From Undivivens sp041654215 (GTDB taxonomy: Bacteria > Omnitrophota > Gorgyraeia > Gygaellales > Profunditerraquicolaceae), in the NCBI GenBank assembly GCA_041654215.1, contig JBAZDY010000006.1, positions 1 through 41,789 of the forward strand: DNA of 41,789 nt. Reading direction: 5' to 3'. The notes below the pieces were generated by a model. It was not told the DNA's origin, ran no database searches, and saw only the letters and a list, made by a program, of their open reading frames with translations. The translations under genes and the position numbers were made by a program. Below are positions 22,810 through 30,960 of the stretch, piece by piece (within the stretch, counting starts at the first letter, position 1; each line of letters opens with the position of its first letter).

Positions 22810-24181
22810 CCTGTCCCGCCGGCTGCTGTTCTATATTGATATAATCCGTAAAATCCATTTTCTCCCCAAGCTCCTGCTTTACCACCCTTATCCTGTCCGG
22901 AATGTATGGGTGCGTCTTGTAATAAGACATCCGCCTGGGCGGCCGGCGTTTCTCATCCTGCCAGAGCCGCTCCAGAAAAGAGATCATCGCCCAGGGATCA
23001 TATCCGGCCTCTTTCATATAGCGGGCCGCGAGCGCGTCCGCCTGCAGTTCGTCCTCCCGGGAATACCCCAGCATAAGTTCGACGAAGGCGGCGTCGGCGG
23101 CTGTCCCCACCTTCCCGGGGTCTGGCGCCTGCGCCAGCAGTATACGCAAGAGCGAATAACCGGTCATCCCCTGCATCTTCTTTATGCTGTGGCGGCAAAC
23201 GATGTGCCCCACCTCGTGCGCCAGGACTCCCGCCACCTCGTCGTCTCCCGCAGCCTTTGCCAGCACGCCTTTATTCACGTAAACGAATCCCCCCGGCAGA
23301 GAGACGGCGTTTATCTCCTCGTCGTCCAGTACCTTGAAGGTGTATTTTATCTCTTTGCGCCCGCATACCGAGGCGATACGCGAGCCTATGCGCCGCGCCC
23401 TCTCCTGCAATAAAGGGTCCCCGGCAAGCTTATACTCCTTCTCGACCGCCCTGGCGACCGCTTCCCCGGCGCGCACTTCCCTCTCGGTGCTGTAGTAATA
23501 AGACTCCATCCTGCCGGTGGAGGAGTTGTATTCGGTGGCGCATCCGGCGCAAAGAAAAATAAAGGGCAGAAAAACCAGCAGGCTTATCTTCATTTCCTTG
23601 AGCACGCGGTATAAAAGACGCGCCGGCAGTCCGACCACGTTGTAAAAACACCCGTCTATCTTCTTGATAAAAAAAGCCCCCCTGCCCTGGATATCGAAAC
23701 TTCCCGCTTTCCCCAGGGCCGCGCCAGCGTAAACGTAAGACCGTATCTCCTCTTCGGAAAGCCTGTCCATATACACAGTTGTCCTCTCCGAGGCGGCCTT
23801 TATATTCAGCCTGCCCCTGAGGTCCTTGCGCGCGACGGCTATCCCGGTGTAAACGCGCTGCGCCGAACCGGAGAGCTTCTTCAGCATCGAAACCGCTTCC
23901 GCGCGGCAGCGCGGTTTCCCATAGATCACGCCTTTATGCCCGGAGACGGTATCCGCCGCGATCACCACGCCCTCCGGGATCTTTTCGGCCGCTGCGAGCG
24001 CCTTCAGACGCGCGTTGCGTTTTACCAGCGCCGGAAACGATTTCACCTTGTCGCCGTTGGCTCCGTGTTCCGGTATGTCCACAGGAAGGGTCTTGAAAAT
24101 CAATCCCAGGTCCGAGAGTATTCTAACGCGCGCTTTGGACGCGGAGGCCAGATATAACATGGTTTTTCCGCTTTTCTTCAT
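22796..24181 (-). CDS. Fusion of Maf nucleotide pyrophosphatase and M48 lipoprotein peptidase
   Basis: One 461-residue ORF. Residues 8-195 are a full Maf/YhdE domain (LYLASASKARVRIL, VIAADTVSG with Asp77, YTGIAVA, GKAGSFDIQGRGAFFI, the end CFYNVVGLPARLLYRVL). Met197 then begins what looks like a separate lipoprotein: ISLLVFLPFIFLCAGC with lipobox Cys214. Next comes an M48 metallopeptidase with LAHEVGHIVCRHS (HExxH at 322-326) and EDELQADALAARYM. The M48 part resembles BepA/LoiP-type periplasmic proteases. The two halves belong in different compartments; a membrane-spanning segment between them would allow an N-in, C-out topology. An internal start at 23593 is possible. The 5' end overlaps the flavoprotein gene by 4 bases. 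Confidence 0.9.
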   Translation of the reverse strand: MKKSGKTMLYLASASKARVRILSDLGLIFKTLPVDIPEHGANGDKVKSFPALVKRNARLKALAAAEKIPEGVVIAADTVSGHKGVIYGKPRCRAEAVSMLKKLSGSAQRVYTGIAVARKDLRGRLNIKAASERTTVYMDRLSEEEIRSYVYAGAALGKAGSFDIQGRGAFFIKKIDGCFYNVVGLPARLLYRVLKEMKISLLVFLPFIFLCAGCATEYNSSTGRMESYYYSTEREVRAGEAVARAVEKEYKLAGDPLLQERARRIGSRIASVCGRKEIKYTFKVLDDEEINAVSLPGGFVYVNKGVLAKAAGDDEVAGVLAHEVGHIVCRHSIKKMQGMTGYSLLRILLAQAPDPGKVGTAADAAFVELMLGYSREDELQADALAARYMKEAGYDPWAMISFLERLWQDEKRRPPRRMSYYKTHPYIPDRIRVVKQELGEKMDFTDYINIEQQPAGQDASH

Positions 24182-25452
24182 CGAACATCCCCCTCGCGGC
24201 CGGAAGCGGCGCTTTCCCCTGCCAGGTAACCGGTGGAAAAAGCCGCCTGAAGATTAAAACCTCCGGTGTCGGCGTCCAGATCGATTATCTCGCCTGCGAA
24301 ATAAAGACCCTTGACCAGCCTGGATTCCATACTGCGAGGATCAATCTGCTTCAGGGAGACGCCTCCGCAAGTAACCATCGCCTCCTCCAGCGAAGCGCCT
24401 TTTATGCCGAAGGCGAAACTCTTCATATGTTCTACGATCCTGCCGCGCTCCGCGGAAGTGATCTGTCCGGCCTGTTTACGACACTCCACCCCGCACTCAC
24501 GGCAGAATACCGCGGCCAGCCTTGCCGGCATAAGCGCGCAAAGTATTTTTTCTATTCTTGAACCGGGAGCGGACCCGAATTCACGCAACAACCTCGCCTC
24601 CAGCACGGCGCGCTCCAGGCCGGGTTTAAGGTCTATCTCCAGATCCACTTTCGCACCTTCGGCGAGCAAACGGGTGATCCTGCCGCTTATAGACAAAATC
24701 AAGGCTCCCCCAATGCCGCGGGAATGAAAAACGATCTCCCCGACAGGCGACTCAAGGCGTTTTTTCTTACCCTTGACGGTAAAGGAAAACACGGCCTTCA
24801 CGTTTTTAAGCAGCATCCCGTCCAAGGATGGATATTGCCGCGCCATGCGTAAGGGGACCAGTGCCGGCAGCAAAGGAGTGACATCGTGCCCAAGGGAGCG
24901 CGCCATTTCGTGGCCTTCGCCGCTTGAGCCGGTGAAGGCGTAAGAAACCCCGCCGCTGGCCAATATCACTTTTCCGGCGGCGAACCTGCCTGATCCATGC
25001 AGCGCGACCCCGCGCGCGCGGCCTTCGACGGTCTCTATGCCGCGGACGCGGCAGCCGAAAACCGTTTGCACCCCGAGTTTCTTCAACTCCGCAAGCAGAA
25101 CGCGCAGGACTCCGGAGGCGCCCCCGCTGCGCGGGAATATCCTGCCCTGCCGCTCCACCGCCAGTTCAAGGCCGCGTTCAGCGAAAAAAGCGGTAAGTTC
25201 CGGGTAATAGAATTTATCCAGCGCGTTCCTGAGGAATGCCCCTTGCCCGGAGAATCTGCGGAAAAATTCTTCGCGGGAACAGGCGTTGGAGAGATTACAG
25301 CGGCCCTTGCCGCTCAAAAGGAGCTTCTTTCCGCAGGAGGCGTTACGCTCCAACAGAAGCACCCGCCGCCCCATCCGGCCGGCGCCTATAGCCGCCATCA
25401 TGCCGGCCGGGCCGGCGCCTATCACGATTATGTCAGCTCCGGAAGCTTTCAT
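24178..25452 (-). CDS. HI0933/BaiN-family FAD-dependent oxidoreductase
   Basis: The 424-residue protein opens with the dinucleotide-binding IVIGAGPAGMMAAIGAGRMGRRVLLLERN, then GKKLLLSGKGRCNLSNA, a signature of this family. The middle has ILASGGVSYAFTGSSGEG, and the C-terminus has SLEEAMVTCGGVSLKQIDPRSMES and GLYFAGEIIDLDADTGGFNLQAAFSTGYLAG. Proteins of this type bind FAD and are often annotated as aminoacetone oxidase or BaiN; the reaction of this one is not known. It overlaps the Maf-M48 gene start. Confidence 0.93.
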   Translation of the reverse strand: MKASGADIIVIGAGPAGMMAAIGAGRMGRRVLLLERNASCGKKLLLSGKGRCNLSNACSREEFFRRFSGQGAFLRNALDKFYYPELTAFFAERGLELAVERQGRIFPRSGGASGVLRVLLAELKKLGVQTVFGCRVRGIETVEGRARGVALHGSGRFAAGKVILASGGVSYAFTGSSGEGHEMARSLGHDVTPLLPALVPLRMARQYPSLDGMLLKNVKAVFSFTVKGKKKRLESPVGEIVFHSRGIGGALILSISGRITRLLAEGAKVDLEIDLKPGLERAVLEARLLREFGSAPGSRIEKILCALMPARLAAVFCRECGVECRKQAGQITSAERGRIVEHMKSFAFGIKGASLEEAMVTCGGVSLKQIDPRSMESRLVKGLYFAGEIIDLDADTGGFNLQAAFSTGYLAGESAASGREGDVR

Positions 25453-25484
25453 TTACGCACGTTCCTTAGATTTTACACGCCAAA

Positions 25485-25522
25485 CGGCACTCCGCCATTT
25501 AAGGCGAAAAAAGAGTGCGCCG
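25485..25522. other. Nested hairpin between pyrE and the flavoprotein gene
   Basis: CGGCACTC (25485-25492) pairs with GAGTGCGCCG (25513-25522) with a small bulge, around an inner CGCC...GGCG stem and an A run (T run on the minus strand) inside. It lies in the 109-base space between the two genes. It could attenuate or punctuate the operon, but no downstream T run supports a simple terminator. Confidence 0.3.
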
Positions 25523-25561
25523 ATATCCGAAAAGGTCTTTGAAACGCGGGATAGAGAAGGA

Positions 25562-26119
25562 TCAAACTCCGAACTCCGATATCTTGAATATAGATTCCAG
25601 TTTCAGGCCCGACGCGGCGAGGTTACTCTCGGCGTTTTCCTGTCTGTCCACGATCACCAAGACGCGGGAAACCGTTATACCCGCATTATCAAGAGCGGTT
25701 TTGGCCTCTATCAACGCCCCACCGGTAGTGGCGACGTCATCCACCAGCACGACCCAGGCGCCGCGCGCTATGGACGGGCCTTCAATCTGTCTTTGCATAC
25801 CGTGCCCCTTGGAGGCCTTACGCACTATAAAGGTCTTTACAGGCGTTCCCCGTAAATGGCTCAAGCAGGCCAGCGCCCCGGCTATGGGGTCCGCTCCCAG
25901 GGTAGGACCGCCCACCGCATCGGGTAAAGCGTCCTTGAGCATCTCAAGGAATATCCCCGCGGTCAAGAAAGCCCCTTCCGGGGTGAGCGTGATCACCCTG
26001 CCGTCGAGATAATAACCGCTCTTTTTCCCGGAGGAAAGGGTGAAGTCCCCTTTCTTCAACGCCTCTTCCTGAAGCAAAACGAACAATCTTTTACGCATAT
26101 CCTGGAGTGAAAGTTCCAT
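25562..26119 (-). CDS. pyrE: Orotate phosphoribosyltransferase
   Basis: PyrE joins orotate and PRPP to OMP in pyrimidine synthesis. Starting at ATG 26119, the 185 residues include KKGDFTLSSGKKSGYYLDGRVITLTPEG, GPTLGADPIAGALA, FIVRKASKGHGMQRQIEG and the PRPP-binding VVLVDDVATTGGALIEA. Length is normal for the short form. An ATG two codons upstream (26125) is possible. It is downstream of the OmpA-like gene. Confidence 0.95.
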   Translation of the reverse strand: MELSLQDMRKRLFVLLQEEALKKGDFTLSSGKKSGYYLDGRVITLTPEGAFLTAGIFLEMLKDALPDAVGGPTLGADPIAGALACLSHLRGTPVKTFIVRKASKGHGMQRQIEGPSIARGAWVVLVDDVATTGGALIEAKTALDNAGITVSRVLVIVDRQENAESNLAASGLKLESIFKISEFGV

Positions 26120-26167
26120 GCACATTACAGCTCCTTTTGCCGGTAATCCATACAGCGGACGGATTCT

Positions 26168-26848
26168 CTATTTACGAACCTTGCTGATCTTGGAAGGAAG
26201 GATGACGATCTCCACGCGCCGGTTCTGACGCCTGCCTGCCGCGGTATCATTGGAAGCCACCGGCCTGTATTCGCCGTAACCGTTGACGGATAAACGCTGC
26301 GGCGAGACCTCGCATTCGTCTATGAAATAATGCAGAACGGAAAGCGACCTGCCGGTGGAAAGCTCCCAATTGGAGCGCCAGCCGGAATGTCTTATCGGCA
26401 CGTCGTCGGTGTGCCCTTCTATCGCCACCTTGGCGTCGGGGACATCGTTATTCAGCACGCGCGCCACTTTGCGCAGTATCGGCTTGGCCCCTTCCCTTAT
26501 CCAGACCTTGCCGGAATCGAAGAAAATCTCGGCCATAAAGGTAATCACCAAACCGCGCTCGGTCATCTGCAGCTTGGCCTTGTAATCGTTGAGCTCGCTG
26601 TTAAGACTCTCCGCGAGGTCACGCTTCGCCTTTTCCAGGTCGCTTATCTTTTCGCGCGAAGACTCCATTAGCTCGGCGTTGCGCGCGGAAAGTTCGTCCT
26701 TCTGCCGGCTCAGCTCGGCCATCTTTTGATTCAAATCGTGCACGCGGCTTTGACATTCTTCGGCGGACCTGGCTTTTTCCAGCGTTCCGCAGCCGGACAA
26801 GGACACAGCCGCCGTCAATAGACCGAGAACCGCAAAATTCTTAAACAT
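26168..26848 (-). CDS. OmpA-family lipoprotein with coiled-coil stalk
   Basis: Starting at ATG 26848 (GGGGGGAGGGAG upstream), the product has 226 residues. Lipobox VSLSGC is followed by a coiled-coil region of about 80 residues rich in Glu, Lys and Ser. An OmpA/MotB-type peptidoglycan-binding domain comes next: FFDSGKVWIREGAKPILRKVARVL, IEGHTDDVPI, SNWELSTGRSLSVLHYFI, LSVNGYGEYRPVASNDTAAGRRQNRRVEI. It probably tethers the outer membrane to the cell wall. The gene starts a new minus-strand unit after the 27.0-kb repeat region. Confidence 0.93.
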   Translation of the reverse strand: MFKNFAVLGLLTAAVSLSGCGTLEKARSAEECQSRVHDLNQKMAELSRQKDELSARNAELMESSREKISDLEKAKRDLAESLNSELNDYKAKLQMTERGLVITFMAEIFFDSGKVWIREGAKPILRKVARVLNNDVPDAKVAIEGHTDDVPIRHSGWRSNWELSTGRSLSVLHYFIDECEVSPQRLSVNGYGEYRPVASNDTAAGRRQNRRVEIVILPSKISKVRK

Positions 26849-27131
26849 TCTCCCTCCCCCCGGTAGATATATCACAGGACCGCGAAAGACAAAAAAAGCG
26901 CGTGATCCGCATCCTTACCCCGCCGTCATCCGCTGTGTTTCGCCGCATCTCTCTGCCGCCCTACAGGCCCCCGGAATGAAGCTCCCCGGGCTTCAGCCCG
27001 GGGTTTCTTTCTCGAGTAACCCCGTGTCGTAAGATACCGGAAAAATCCCTTCGGCATTTTTCCGGCACTCTGCGGGGTAATCTGCTCCGCATTCATCCCC
27101 GGCTTCAAAGCCAGGGATTTCTGCGGTTTGA
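26849..27131. repeat. Composite dispersed repeat between the OmpA-like and HD-GYP genes
   Basis: No gene is supported in these 283 bases. AATGAAGCTCCCCGGGCT (26975) matches 10283. CCCCGGGCTTCAGCCCGGGG (26984-27003) is a perfect palindrome followed by TTTCT. The 60 bases 27001-27060 match 15727-15786 with five differences. TCCGGCACTCTGCGG (27061) matches 15827. The last palindrome, CCCCGGCTTCAAAGCCAGGG (27097-27116), repeats 8250 onward and touches the stop codon of the HD-GYP gene. Confidence 0.75.
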
Positions 27132-28472
27132 TTAAATAAGTCCCAGGTATTCCTTGCCGTCTGTTAACGGGTTCAGGGCCCGCTCCACCTCCACGGCTCC
27201 GGAGAGCTTGCGCAGGTCCAATATCTCTTTAGCGCCCTGCGCGTCCTGCGCCTCGATCAAAGGATGAAAGATATCGTCCGGATTCTCGTCCCTGACCACG
27301 GCTATCCTGCCGTCGCTGAGTTTAAGCAGGGTGCCTACGGGCCAGACCCCCATGATCCTGAAAAAGCTGTCCAGCAGTTCAGGATCGAAAGAAGTGCCGC
27401 GGTCCTGTATCATTATATCGTATATGACGTTCGGCGGATAATCATTTTTGTAGCTGCGTCTCTGCGAGAGCGCGTCGTAAACGTCGCAGATCGCTATTAT
27501 TTTAGACGCCGTAACCGGCGAACGCCGCACAGCAAGCCGCGGATACCCATTCAGGTCATACTTAAGGTGGTGCTCGAAAGCCACCACCGACGGCAATACC
27601 CCCAGGGAAGAAGAATACTCCAGCAGTATCTCCGCGCCGAGCGAAGAATGGCTCCTTATCCGGTCGAACTCCTCTTCGGTAAGTTTACCCGGCTTGGTTA
27701 TTATTTTACGCGATATGTAAAGCTTTCCTATATCGTGGAACAGACCGGCCATGCCTATTTCGTTGACGTCTTCTTTCGGGAAACCGAGTTTCGCCGAAAA
27801 ATACATGCCCAGGATAGCCACATTCATCAGGTGCACGAACGTGCCGGCATCGTATCTTTTTACCGTGGCGAGCTTCAGGAACTCCTGATAACGCCCGGTA
27901 AGCATCTCCGTAATGTTGTTCAACGTCATGCGGACGCTCAGGACGTCGGCCTTCTCTCCGGACAGCAAGGCGTCTATCGCCGAGGAAAAGCGGGAGAGGG
28001 AATCTTCGTATATCTTGAAAACGGATTCCCCGGCTTTTTCCTTGTCCTTCTCTTCCCCGCCGGCCACGCCGAGCTTCCCAACCGTTATATTGCGTATGTT
28101 CCTCTGCTCGAGGCAGACCTGCGGGTCGGGGTCGTTCTGGTCGGAGGAAACCGCCAGGAAGACCACGAAACGTTCAAGCTCCTCTAAAGTGAGGCCCTGC
28201 GAAAACGATATGCGTTCGATTCCCCGGGAAGTAAGGTATTCTATGACCGGCTGAAGCAGCCTGCTCAAGTCGAAAAATATCTCTTTCTCGAAAGCCAGCT
28301 CATTACCGACCAGGCCGATTACCAGTTCGTTTCTGTGCCGGAACAGATCGAGCAGGTTCTCGTAGACCGCGGGAATGGACTCCCTGAACTTGACGTGATC
28401 CGTGCCGTAAAGCCTGGCTTTCTGCAAAGCGATCACCAGCCCTCTGAATGTCTTTTCTATTTTTTCAGTCAT
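27132..28472 (-). CDS. HD-GYP domain protein with a novel N-terminal domain
   Basis: The 446-residue protein has three parts. Residues about 5-107 are a poorly known alpha/beta domain (ALQKARLYGTDHVKF, LVIGLVGNELAF, IERISFSQGLTLEELERFV) that is also present in the next gene. A linker follows (about 110-200). The HD-GYP phosphohydrolase domain comes next: GLFHDIGK with His246-Asp247, the HH pair at 301-302 and GYP at 309-311 (HHLKYDLNGYP, a variant of the usual HHE...DGxGYP), then ICDVYDALS. HD-GYP enzymes hydrolyse c-di-GMP or related cyclic dinucleotides. The extra C-terminal 70 residues are beta-rich. The metal residues appear intact, so activity is likely but not certain. Confidence 0.92.
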   Translation of the reverse strand: MTEKIEKTFRGLVIALQKARLYGTDHVKFRESIPAVYENLLDLFRHRNELVIGLVGNELAFEKEIFFDLSRLLQPVIEYLTSRGIERISFSQGLTLEELERFVVFLAVSSDQNDPDPQVCLEQRNIRNITVGKLGVAGGEEKDKEKAGESVFKIYEDSLSRFSSAIDALLSGEKADVLSVRMTLNNITEMLTGRYQEFLKLATVKRYDAGTFVHLMNVAILGMYFSAKLGFPKEDVNEIGMAGLFHDIGKLYISRKIITKPGKLTEEEFDRIRSHSSLGAEILLEYSSSLGVLPSVVAFEHHLKYDLNGYPRLAVRRSPVTASKIIAICDVYDALSQRRSYKNDYPPNVIYDIMIQDRGTSFDPELLDSFFRIMGVWPVGTLLKLSDGRIAVVRDENPDDIFHPLIEAQDAQGAKEILDLRKLSGAVEVERALNPLTDGKEYLGLI

Positions 28473-30454
28473 CTCAGATAACGCAGCGCCTCGGACGCCC
28501 TGCGCCTTAACGCCGCGTTCCAGAAGAAAGGCCGCCTGCTCAATAATTCCAAAGAAGGAACGGCGGCCTTAAAAGAGGCTTCCTGCGCCGCGGTTATGTT
28601 AACTATCAACTGATTGTTCTTTTTCCCCCACGGGCTGGGGATGCCGAAAAGGATACGCGCCGCCTCTATTTCTCCTTTCCCCTCTTCCGCCAGCATCACC
28701 AATGTTTCCCTCTTCAGGGAAACGTCATCTTCTCCCTTAAGCACCCGGAGCAGAAAACCGTCGTCCGGATTCCGGAGCGCACGCATTGCCTCCAGGATAC
28801 GCTTGCGGAGAAAAATGTTGGAAAACCCGTAAATATCCTGCAATATCCTCTGCGCCGCCGGAACGCCGGTTCTCTCCAAAGAAGAGATCAGCCGGTCGAG
28901 GAAACCGATATCGTCGGATTTTAGCCGCAGGCGCGCGTAAAAACCCTCCATTTCTTCCGGAAAAAGTCCGATAAAAAGGTTCAGCGCGCAGGATGTCATC
29001 ACGCCTTCTTCGAATATCTTATGGAGGTAAAAATCCGGCCCCTTGGTGCTGGCGGACACCATCTCCAATAAAGAAGTGTCCTGAAAAGCTTCGTCCCATA
29101 TCAATTCTTCCACAAAAGAGACCACCATCCTGCCCAGCTGCTCTGTGATCTCTTTCGGGAGAGGATAGTCGCCGGCCCTGCGGGATTCCATTATATCGAC
29201 AAGACTGTGGACGTAATCCGTATCGGCGGCCGCGATTATTTTACTCCAGTCGGACTCCAGCTTTCCGGTTACCACCGCGGCGCGCCCGGGGTCCCTTTCC
29301 TGCGTCAAGAGGTTCAAAAGCATATAGAAATAATTCCCTTCCAGCAACTCCCTGTCAAGCGACTGCTCGCTCCCGAAAGAAGCGTTCTGCAGAAAAAGCA
29401 TGAGCGAAGTGCGGTAAGTGCCGGGGAGGTCGGCGGCGGCCTCGCCGGAAAAAAGCTTCTCGATCCTCTTGGCGACCTTCTCTCCGGCTGAAAAAGGTTC
29501 CTTTTTCAGCATGTCGACGGTCAGCGCGGCTATGTCTGCGTGATTGCGCCCCTCCGCCAGGCGGCTAAAAAGACTGAGGCTCAACATATCAAGGCCGTCT
29601 CTTTCGACCAATTCTTCGCTTAAGATGGCAGCGAAATCCTCATCCGTGCAATTCCGGAAGAATCTGCGCAGTTTCGCGATCTGAACCTGATCCAGTTCCT
29701 TCGCGCGCTCATTAAGGGCGGTCTCCGCGATCCCGCTTACGCACTCGCGAAAACCCGACTTATCGTTATGGGAGAGATAATCCAGAAAACGGTTCACGCT
29801 CTGCGACGTCTCTTCATCTTCCAGTAACTGCGACATCCCCAGCCGCCGCGCCGCGCCCTTAAAGTCTTTGACCATTTGTTTAACCAGATTATGGGCGGCC
29901 TGCTTGTCGTTCTTCACCATCGCCTCCTCAAGCAGGTAATGCCAAACCTGGGTGGAGTCTCCGGCGCCGCCCTCAAGCAGGTCCTGGTAGTCAAGGTCGT
30001 CCACCGCCACGAAGTGCAAAGAATAACGGTTCAACAGGGAATTTATACCGCCTTGTTTGGCGATATCTTTGGGAGAAAAAGTCACGGCTGAAAGGAAAAT
30101 AGCGAGCTCCTCGGCGGTGATGCCGGGGAAGAAAGAAACGCTTTTTATCTTACGCTGGTGCAGTGAAGCCGCCAGTTCCCCGTAGGAAGCGACCCCGGAG
30201 AATTCCCTTCCGGCGATAATCAGCCTGTCCGGCATCACGCCGATGGTCACGGTTATCCCGGCCGCAAGGACCTCGTTTATCTTGTCGCGAAGTTCCTCCG
30301 CTGATTTCTTGAAAGAAGGATGCTCAGGAGGATAAAGCGACGAAACGTTCAGGGACGCCCGCAATACGCGGACAAAATCATCCAGCAGCGTGGGGTCCGC
30401 GCTCATTCCGGACGGTCGTAACGACTGGCCGCCGCTCTTTTTCTCTTCCGCCAT
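28469..30454 (-). CDS. Large helical-repeat protein sharing the N-terminal domain of the HD-GYP gene
   Basis: Starting at ATG 30454 the protein has about 661 residues. Residues 23-125 (VRVLRASLNVSSLYPPEHPSF, ITVTIGVMPDRLIIAGREF, IKSVSFFPGITAEELAIFL) resemble the N-terminal domain of the downstream HD-GYP protein segment by segment. The rest is almost all alpha-helical with Leu/Glu/Arg-rich stretches of the HEAT/ARM-repeat kind, with no catalytic motif that I recognise. The last segment (VPSLELLSRRPFFWNAALRRRASEALRYL) fits a final HEAT repeat. The stop overlaps the HD-GYP ATG (ATGA), so the two are made together. I infer a scaffold or regulatory partner. The start overlaps the NUDIX gene by one base. 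Confidence 0.85.
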   Translation of the reverse strand: MAEEKKSGGQSLRPSGMSADPTLLDDFVRVLRASLNVSSLYPPEHPSFKKSAEELRDKINEVLAAGITVTIGVMPDRLIIAGREFSGVASYGELAASLHQRKIKSVSFFPGITAEELAIFLSAVTFSPKDIAKQGGINSLLNRYSLHFVAVDDLDYQDLLEGGAGDSTQVWHYLLEEAMVKNDKQAAHNLVKQMVKDFKGAARRLGMSQLLEDEETSQSVNRFLDYLSHNDKSGFRECVSGIAETALNERAKELDQVQIAKLRRFFRNCTDEDFAAILSEELVERDGLDMLSLSLFSRLAEGRNHADIAALTVDMLKKEPFSAGEKVAKRIEKLFSGEAAADLPGTYRTSLMLFLQNASFGSEQSLDRELLEGNYFYMLLNLLTQERDPGRAAVVTGKLESDWSKIIAAADTDYVHSLVDIMESRRAGDYPLPKEITEQLGRMVVSFVEELIWDEAFQDTSLLEMVSASTKGPDFYLHKIFEEGVMTSCALNLFIGLFPEEMEGFYARLRLKSDDIGFLDRLISSLERTGVPAAQRILQDIYGFSNIFLRKRILEAMRALRNPDDGFLLRVLKGEDDVSLKRETLVMLAEEGKGEIEAARILFGIPSPWGKKNNQLIVNITAAQEASFKAAVPSLELLSRRPFFWNAALRRRASEALRYLR

Positions 30455-30960
30455 TATATTATCCCCAGGAACGCCAGCGCGCAAATCGTCTTGGCGTCCG
30501 TTATACCTCCGCGGCGGAACAATGCCGCGGCTTCTTTTACCGTCAAAGGGACGTTTTCCAGGAACTCGTCCCTCTCCCTCCTGCACTCGCCCTTCAGGCA
30601 GGACGCCGCGCGGTAGATAACTATCTTCTCCGTGGAATAACCAGGCACCGGGTATATCTCCCCCAGCCTGGTGAAAAATCGGGAACGCAGTCCGGTCTCC
30701 TCCGCAAGCTCCCGCGCCGCGCAGCTTCTATAAGGCTCGCCGCGGCGCCTGGTGCCGGCCGGGAACTCGTAAATGTATCTCCCGATCACGGGACGGTACT
30801 GCCTGATCATAATCAGGGAGCCGTTCTGCAAAAACGGCGCCACAAGCACCGCTCCGGGATGCCCGACTACCTCGGTCACGACCCTCCCTCCGTCCGGCAG
30901 CGCGAGGCTTTTTAAAGAAAGTTCTATCACTTTGCCTTTATACACGCGCCTGACCTTCAT
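30454..30960 (-). CDS. NUDIX hydrolase, ADP-ribose pyrophosphatase type
   Basis: The 168-residue protein carries the Nudix box in the segment GTRRRGEPYRSCAARELAEETGL, preceded by VLVAPFLQNGSLIMIRQYRPVIGRYIYEFPAG, the Tyr-Arg-Pro and Glu-Phe-Pro-Ala-Gly pattern of ADP-ribose pyrophosphatases. It likely cleaves ADP-ribose or related nucleoside diphosphate derivatives. The start overlaps the helicase stop by 4 bases. Confidence 0.92.
   Translation of the reverse strand: MKVRRVYKGKVIELSLKSLALPDGGRVVTEVVGHPGAVLVAPFLQNGSLIMIRQYRPVIGRYIYEFPAGTRRRGEPYRSCAARELAEETGLRSRFFTRLGEIYPVPGYSTEKIVIYRAASCLKGECRRERDEFLENVPLTVKEAAALFRRGGITDAKTICALAFLGII

Noticed and set aside
26926..27108. 60-residue minus-strand ORF
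   Set aside because: Encoded entirely by the dispersed repeat.
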